Of a DNA stretch of 64,000 nucleotides, positions 59,117 through 64,000 are shown piece by piece; position 1 is the first letter of the stretch, and each line of letters starts with the position of its first letter. Below the pieces are notes generated by a model, which was given only the letters and a program-made list of their open reading frames with translations, searched no databases and was not told the DNA's origin. The position numbers and the translations under genes are program-made. Origin of the DNA: Gordonia alkanivorans NBRC 16433 (lineage in GTDB: Bacteria > Actinomycetota > Actinomycetes > Mycobacteriales > Mycobacteriaceae); NCBI RefSeq assembly GCF_000225505.1, contig NZ_BACI01000077.1, positions 18,184 to 82,183 of the forward strand, read 5' to 3'.

Positions 59117-60493
59117 TCAGGCGGGTACGGCTCCCGTCTGCCGCCAGCGGCCGGAGCGGATGCGCCACACGACGGTCGCGAGGCGGACGACCATGAAGAC
59201 CACCAGGCCCGACCACACCCCGGCCAGTCCCCAGTCGAAGATCAGCGACAGCCAGATCAGCGGCAGGAACCCGACGAGCGCGCCGGTCAGGGTCGCAGTG
59301 CGGAGGAAGGCGGCATCGCCGCTGCCGAGCAGCACGCCGTCGAGGGCGAAGACCACGCCGGCGATCGGCAGCATGCCGACGAAGAACCACCACGGCACAC
59401 CGATGGCGTCGAGCACGGCGTCGTCGGAGGTGAAGACGCGCGGGATGAGCGTCGCGCCGGCCGCGAAGACCGCGGCCATCGCGGTCGCGGCGACCACCGA
59501 CACCCCGGTCACGCGGCGCGCCACGGTGTCGGCGACCTTGAGGCGGCCGCCCCCGAGCGCGGCGCCGACGAGCGCCTGCGCGGCGATCGCCACCGAGTCG
59601 AGGAACAGCGCCATGAACTCCCAGAGCTGCAGTACGAGCTGATGCGCCGCGACCTGCGCGACGCCGAATCGGGCGGCCACCGCGGCGGCCGAGACGAAGC
59701 AGATCTGGAACGACAGGCTGCGCACGATGAGATCGCGTGCCATCGCCAGCTGCGCGACGATGATCGTCCGGTCGGGGCGGAACCCCTTCGATTCCGGTGA
59801 CGAGCCCGCCTCGCGGATCACCCGCACCGCGAACAGCACGCCCGTGACGCCTTGGCCGATCACGTTCGCGACGGCGCTGCCCGGGAGGCCGAGCCGCGGA
59901 AACGGCCCGATGCCGTGCACGAGGCCGACCACGAGAACGGCCGCGAGGGACAGCCCGATCACCACGTAGACCACGGGCCGGCGCGTCTCCTGCACACCGC
60001 GCATCCAGCCGTTGCCGGCCATCGACAGCAGGATCAGCGGCACCCCGAACATCGCGATGCGCATCCAGTGCGCGGCATCGGCGGCCACCGCGGCCGACTC
60101 CGGCGACGACGCCCCGACGAGGAGCCGCATGACCATCGGCGCGAGCGGATAGGAGACCGCCACGATCACCACGCCGACGGCGACCGCGATCCAGCTGGCC
60201 TGCACGCCCTCGCGCACCGCGCCGGCACGGTCACCCGCACCGAACCTGCGCGCCGAGCGGGCCGTCGTGCCGTACGACAGGAAGGTGAGCTGGGTGCTGA
60301 CGATCGAGAGCACCAGCGTGCCGACACCGAGCGCGGCGAGCTGCTCGCCACCGAGGCGGCCGACGACCGCGAGGTCGAGGAGCAGGTAGAGGGGTGGAGC
60401 GATGAGGACCGCGAGCGCCGAGACGGTCAGCGTCGCGATACGGGCGACACCTGTCTCGTCAGATGTCGCGGCCTCGTCGCGGGTGTCGCTCAG
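59117..60493 (-). CDS. dinF: MATE-family efflux transporter (DinF-like)
   Basis: A 458-aa multidrug/oxidant efflux protein with 12 helices in two symmetric halves, strongly like M. tuberculosis Rv2836c (DinF). No ATG, GTG or TTG is in frame between the end of nrnA and the first helix. A CTG at 60493 overlaps the nrnA stop in the form CTGA and has GGAG 5 nt upstream, so it is the likely start. The name comes from SOS induction of the E. coli gene; no LexA box is seen here. Confidence 0.88.
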   Translation of the reverse strand: MSDTRDEAATSDETGVARIATLTVSALAVLIAPPLYLLLDLAVVGRLGGEQLAALGVGTLVLSIVSTQLTFLSYGTTARSARRFGAGDRAGAVREGVQASWIAVAVGVVIVAVSYPLAPMVMRLLVGASSPESAAVAADAAHWMRIAMFGVPLILLSMAGNGWMRGVQETRRPVVYVVIGLSLAAVLVVGLVHGIGPFPRLGLPGSAVANVIGQGVTGVLFAVRVIREAGSSPESKGFRPDRTIIVAQLAMARDLIVRSLSFQICFVSAAAVAARFGVAQVAAHQLVLQLWEFMALFLDSVAIAAQALVGAALGGGRLKVADTVARRVTGVSVVAATAMAAVFAAGATLIPRVFTSDDAVLDAIGVPWWFFVGMLPIAGVVFALDGVLLGSGDAAFLRTATLTGALVGFLPLIWLSLIFDWGLAGVWSGLVVFMVVRLATVVWRIRSGRWRQTGAVPA

Positions 60494-61446
60494 AGCGACT
60501 CCAGCAACCTCGCGACCACCTCGTCGGCGGTGCCGGTGTCGCTGTAGCCGGAGGCCTGACGATGCCCGCCGCCTCCATGGGCGCGGGCGATCGGGACGAG
60601 GTCGACGACCTCCTTGGACCGCAGCGACACCGTCCACACCTGCGGTTCGCTCTCCTTGAACACCGCCGCCACCTCGGCGTCGCGGGCGGTCCGGATGGTG
60701 TCGACGACGCTCTCGGACTCCTCCCAGCTCATGCCGGCGAGGGCCTTCTGGTCGACGATCGCGTAGACGAGTCCCTCGCCGTTGCACGCCGACGGGACCA
60801 GCTTCGCCGAGGCGAGGACGCCGGACATCATGGCGAACCACTCGAACGGGTGGGAGTCGAAGAGGATGCGGCTCCACCGGCGTGCGTCGACGCCGGTCTC
60901 CAGCAGGCGCGCCGCGATCCGGAAGGACTGCGGCCGGGCCCAGCGGAAGGAACCGGTGTCGGTGGTCAGCCCGGCGTAGATGCAGGTGGCGATGTCGGCG
61001 TCGAGTTCGACCCCGAGCTCGTCGAGTACGTCGAGCACCAGGACCGACGTGCAGTCGGCAGCGGGATCGATCAGGTCGAGGTCACCGAAACCGGGATTCG
61101 ACGCATGATGGTCGATGGTGATCGACGTGTCGGCCGCAGTGAAGACCTCGCCCAGCGAGTCGAGGCGCTCGAGGTTCGCGGCGTCGACCGACACCACCAG
61201 TGGGTGCCCGACCACCTGGTTCGGGGAACACAGGAGTTTGCTGCCGGGCAACCCGCCGAGGGAGGCCGGCAGCTGCTCGGAACCGGGATAGGACACCTCG
61301 ACGTCGACGCCGCGCCGGTCGAGGGCCAGTCCCAGTGCGAGACCGCTGCCGATGGTGTCCGCATCCGGTCGGATGTGACAGCAGATGGTCACCGCCGACG
61401 CGGACGCCAGCTCTGCGGCGATCGCCGCACTCGCCGAAGCGTTCAC
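60490..61446 (-). CDS. nrnA: DHH/DHHA1 phosphoesterase NrnA
   Basis: Oligoribonuclease (nanoRNase) and 3',5'-phosphoadenosine phosphatase; in mycobacteria it also hydrolyses linear c-di-AMP products. It is 318 aa. DHH motifs are P-D-A-D-T-I-G-S (27-34), V-S-V-D-A-A, I-D-H-H-A-S-N and the DHHA1 motif [10 protein letters not shown]. The GTG start overlaps the rbfA stop (GTGA), and its stop overlaps the MATE gene. Confidence 0.93.
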   Translation of the reverse strand: MNASASAAIAAELASASAVTICCHIRPDADTIGSGLALGLALDRRGVDVEVSYPGSEQLPASLGGLPGSKLLCSPNQVVGHPLVVSVDAANLERLDSLGEVFTAADTSITIDHHASNPGFGDLDLIDPAADCTSVLVLDVLDELGVELDADIATCIYAGLTTDTGSFRWARPQSFRIAARLLETGVDARRWSRILFDSHPFEWFAMMSGVLASAKLVPSACNGEGLVYAIVDQKALAGMSWEESESVVDTIRTARDAEVAAVFKESEPQVWTVSLRSKEVVDLVPIARAHGGGGHRQASGYSDTGTADEVVARLLESL

Positions 61447-61892
61447 TCGTCGTCGCCGGCGTCGTCTGCCGAGCGGTAGGGATCGGCGTCACCGGCCGGT
61501 GATGCCTCGGCCGCCCGCCGCGCGACGAGCTCGTCGTTGGCGCGGGCGCGCGCGACGAGCTCCTCCATCTGACGGGCCGCGTCTGGGACCGTGTCGAGCA
61601 TGAAGCGCAGGGTCGGGGTGAAGCGGACGCCGGTGCCGGCGCCGACCTTGGACCGGAGCACGCCGGTCGCCTTGGCCAGTCCCGCGGCCGCCGCCTCGTA
61701 GTCGGGGTCGGCGTCGATGGATTCGCCCATCACCGTGTAGTAGACGGTCGCGTCGTGCAGATCGTTGGTCACGCGGGTGTCGGTGACCGTCACGTAGGCC
61801 AGGCGCGGGTCCTTGATCTCGGTGGCGATCGCCGACGCGACGATCGTCGAGATCCGCTTGGCCAGACGTTGTGCCCGTGCTGGATCAGCCAT
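61443..61892 (-). CDS. rbfA: 30S ribosome-binding factor A
   Basis: A late 30S-maturation factor of 149 aa with a KH-like fold ([14 protein letters not shown], then [10 protein letters not shown]). The tail beyond about residue 118 is acidic/Ala-rich, longer than in E. coli. GGAAGGA lies before the ATG. It follows infB, the standard order. Confidence 0.95.
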   Translation of the reverse strand: MADPARAQRLAKRISTIVASAIATEIKDPRLAYVTVTDTRVTNDLHDATVYYTVMGESIDADPDYEAAAAGLAKATGVLRSKVGAGTGVRFTPTLRFMLDTVPDAARQMEELVARARANDELVARRAAEASPAGDADPYRSADDAGDDE

Positions 61893-61915
61893 CGGGAGTC
61901 CTTCCGTGAGCGGTG

Positions 61916-61953
61916 CCGTGCGCGCCGGCCCGGTGTCGGGCCGACGCGCACGG
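61916..61953 (-). other. strong stem-loop between infB and rbfA
   Basis: A 17-bp stem with one internal mismatch (CCGTGCGCGcCGGCCCG with CGGGCCGaCGCGCACGG) and a GTGT loop. It begins 34 bp after the infB stop and ends 24 bp before rbfA. No U-run follows. It could reduce read-through or protect the infB message 3' end. Confidence 0.55.
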
Positions 61954-61987
61954 ACGTGGGTCGAGAGAGCTCAGAAGCTGACGCGCA

Positions 61988-64000
61988 TCAGTCGCGCGGC
62001 TTCTCCCGCAGCTCGTAGGTCTCGATCACGTCGTCCACCTTGATGTCCGAGTAGGTCAGCGTGAGACCACATTCGTAGCCTTCGCGAACCTCGGTGGCAT
62101 CGTCCTTCTCGCGCTTGAGCGACGACACGGTGAGGTTCTCGGCGACCACGACGTTGTCACGCAGCAGGCGCGCCTTGGCGTTGCGGCGCATGATGCCCGA
62201 CTGGACGAGGCAACCGGCGATGTTGCCGATCTTCGACGACTTGAAGATGGCGCGGATCTCGGCGCGGCCGAGCTCCACCTCTTCGTAGATCGGCTTGAGC
62301 ATGCCCTTGAGCGCGCTCTCGATCTCGTCGATGGCCTGGTAGATCACCGAGTAGTACCGGATGTCGACGCCCTCGCGGTTGGCCAGCTCGGTGGCCTTGC
62401 CCTCCGCACGGACGTTGAAGCCGATGATGATCGCATCCGAGGCCGCCGCCAGGTTGACGTTGGTCTCGGTGACGCCACCGACACCGCGGTCGATGATGCG
62501 CAGCGACACCTCGTCGCCCATCTCGATGCCCAGCAGGGCCTCTTCGAGGGCTTCGACCGTGCCCGAGTTGTCACCCTTGAGGATGAGGTTGAGCTGGCTG
62601 GTCTCCTTGAGAGCCGAATCCAGGTCTTCCAGGCTGATCCGCTTGCGGCTGCGCGCGGCCAGCGCGTTGCGCTTGCGCGCATTGCGGCGGTCGGCGATCT
62701 GCCGGGCGATGCGGTCCTCCTCGACCACGAGCAGGTTGTCGCCTGCGCCGGGGACCGAGGTGAAACCGATGACCTGGACCGGTCGCGACGGCAGCGCCTC
62801 GGGGACGTCCTCGCCGTGCTCGTCGACCATGCGACGGACACGACCGTAGGCGTCACCGGCGACGATCGAGTCGCCGACGCGGAGCGTGCCGCGCTGTACC
62901 AGCACGGTCGCCACCGGGCCACGGCCGCGGTCGAGGTGCGCCTCGATGGCGACACCCTGGGCGTCCATGTCCGGGTTGGCACGCAGGTCGAGCGATGCGT
63001 CCGCGGTGAGCAGCACGGCTTCGAGCAGTGCGTCGATGTTCTCGCCCTGCTTGGCCGAGATGTCGACGAACATGGCGTCGCCGCCGTACTCCTCGGGCAC
63101 CAGACCGTATTCGGTCAGCTGTCCGCGGATCTTCTGCGGATCGGCGCCTTCCTTGTCGATCTTGTTCACCGCGACCACGATCGGCACATCTGCCGCCTGG
63201 GCGTGGTTGACCGCCTCCACCGTCTGCGGCATGACACCGTCGTCGGCCGCGACCACGAGGATCGCGATGTCGGTGGCCTTCGCACCGCGGGCACGCATGG
63301 CGGTGAACGCCTCGTGACCCGGGGTGTCGATGAAGGTGATCAGGCGATCCTCACCGTTGAGGTGGGTGTTCACCTGGTAGGCACCGATGTGCTGCGTGAT
63401 GCCGCCGGCCTCGCCCTCGCGGACGTTGGCCTTACGGATCGTGTCGAGCAATCGGGTCTTACCGTGATCGACGTGGCCCATGACGGTGACCACCGGCGGA
63501 CGCTGTGCGAGGTCGTCCTCGCCGCCCTCGTCCTCGCCGTAGGTGAGGTCGAAGCTGTCGAGCAGCTCGCGGTCCTCGTCCTCCGGGCTGACGACCTGGA
63601 CACGGTAGTTCATCTCCGAGCCGAGCAGCTCGAGCGTCTCGTCGTTGACCGACTCGGTCGCCGTCACCATCTCGCCGAGGTTGAACAGCGCCTGGACCAG
63701 CGATGCCGGGTTGGCGTCGATCTTGTCGGCGAAGTCGGACAGCGAGGCACCACGGGCGAGACGGATTGTCTCGCCGTTGCCGCGCGGCAGACGGACGCCA
63801 CCGACGGACGGAGCTTGCATGCTCTCGTACTCGGCGCGTTTTGCCCGCTTCGACTTGCGACCCTTGCGGGGAGCGCCACCGGGACGACCGAACGCACCGG
63901 CTGCACCGCCGCGGCCACGACCGCCGCCGCCACCGGGACGACCGCGGAAGCCACCACCGGCGGGTGCGCCGGGAGCGCCGCCGCCACCGCCGGGTCCGCC
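61988..64000 (-). CDS. infB: translation initiation factor IF-2 (5' end cut off)
   Basis: Partial: the last 670 residues are in the window and the N-terminus lies beyond its edge. IF-2 brings initiator tRNA to the 30S subunit and drives subunit joining with GTP. The visible part starts in a Gly/Arg/Pro-rich region (G-R-P-G-G-G-G-G), then has the IF2-N/linker, the G domain ([17 protein letters not shown]) and the C-terminal tRNA-binding domains. Confidence 0.97.
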   Translation of the reverse strand, partial: GGPGGGGGAPGAPAGGGFRGRPGGGGGRGRGGAAGAFGRPGGAPRKGRKSKRAKRAEYESMQAPSVGGVRLPRGNGETIRLARGASLSDFADKIDANPASLVQALFNLGEMVTATESVNDETLELLGSEMNYRVQVVSPEDEDRELLDSFDLTYGEDEGGEDDLAQRPPVVTVMGHVDHGKTRLLDTIRKANVREGEAGGITQHIGAYQVNTHLNGEDRLITFIDTPGHEAFTAMRARGAKATDIAILVVAADDGVMPQTVEAVNHAQAADVPIVVAVNKIDKEGADPQKIRGQLTEYGLVPEEYGGDAMFVDISAKQGENIDALLEAVLLTADASLDLRANPDMDAQGVAIEAHLDRGRGPVATVLVQRGTLRVGDSIVAGDAYGRVRRMVDEHGEDVPEALPSRPVQVIGFTSVPGAGDNLLVVEEDRIARQIADRRNARKRNALAARSRKRISLEDLDSALKETSQLNLILKGDNSGTVEALEEALLGIEMGDEVSLRIIDRGVGGVTETNVNLAAASDAIIIGFNVRAEGKATELANREGVDIRYYSVIYQAIDEIESALKGMLKPIYEEVELGRAEIRAIFKSSKIGNIAGCLVQSGIMRRNAKARLLRDNVVVAENLTVSSLKREKDDATEVREGYECGLTLTYSDIKVDDVIETYELREKPRD

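Overview
High-GC, gene-dense chromosomal DNA from an actinobacterium of the order Mycobacteriales. Gene order follows the lexA-to-infB stretch of the Mycobacterium tuberculosis chromosome closely: lexA, dapF, miaA, miaB, recX, recA, pspA, clgR, pgsA, ftsK, rnj, dapA, thyX, dfrA, thyA, dapB, ald, pnp, rpsO, ribF, mntR-like, truB, pptT, dinF, nrnA, rbfA, infB. The glutamate ABC operon next to recX-recA, the fructose PTS locus beside lexA and an intein-free recA point away from M. tuberculosis itself. A Gordonia-type genome (or a near relative) is my best guess; this is inference from content and order, not from a search.

Layout. 0-1.6 kb: a LysM membrane protein and lexA, divergent, with LexA boxes between them. 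1.5-7.6 kb: a complete fructose PTS (ptsI divergent from fruR-fruK-fruA-ptsH). 7.6-15.5 kb: hflX, dapF, miaA, an extradiol-dioxygenase-like protein, a DUF349 protein, a membrane protein and miaB. 15.6-19.0 kb: gluABCD glutamate uptake. 19.0-24.3 kb: recX, recA, DUF3046, a glycosyltransferase, pspA, clgR, pgsA. 24.4-29.5 kb: an acetyltransferase, a YciI protein, TerC behind a probable manganese riboswitch, and ftsK. 29.6-39.1 kb: rnj-dapA, thyX, a Tat-exported phosphatase, a HAD phosphatase, and thyA-dfrA followed by a winged-helix protein. 39.2-44.6 kb: an accessory-looking block (two HNH proteins, an F420-type nitroreductase-fold protein, a K+ channel, NhaA and a flavodoxin-like reductase) carrying five copies of a near-identical palindrome. 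44.6-53.8 kb: dapB, Lrp/AsnC-ald, NRDE, a CBS/DUF294 protein, pnp, rpsO. 53.8-64 kb: ribF, MntR-like regulator, truB, pptT, a phosphoesterase, a MATE transporter, nrnA, rbfA and the 3' part of infB, cut by the window edge.

How it fits together. There is an SOS theme: lexA and its box, recA-recX with a box, the LysM gene with a box, and a DUF222-HNH gene with a degenerate box. A cell-envelope stress theme is seen in clgR-pspA behind a sigma-E-like promoter. Amino-acid and nucleotide supply is covered by dapA, dapB, dapF, thyX, thyA and dfrA. Translation and RNA turnover are covered by infB, rbfA, truB, nrnA, pnp, rpsO and rnj. At least 13 genes have a TANNNT -10 element only 6-8 nt before the start codon, so leaderless transcription is common here.

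No rRNA, tRNA, CRISPR array, phage module or classical insertion sequence was recognised. The less ordinary signals are the clustered palindromes around the DUF222-HNH gene, the yybP-ykoY-type leader of terC, and a probable CTG start in the MATE transporter gene.
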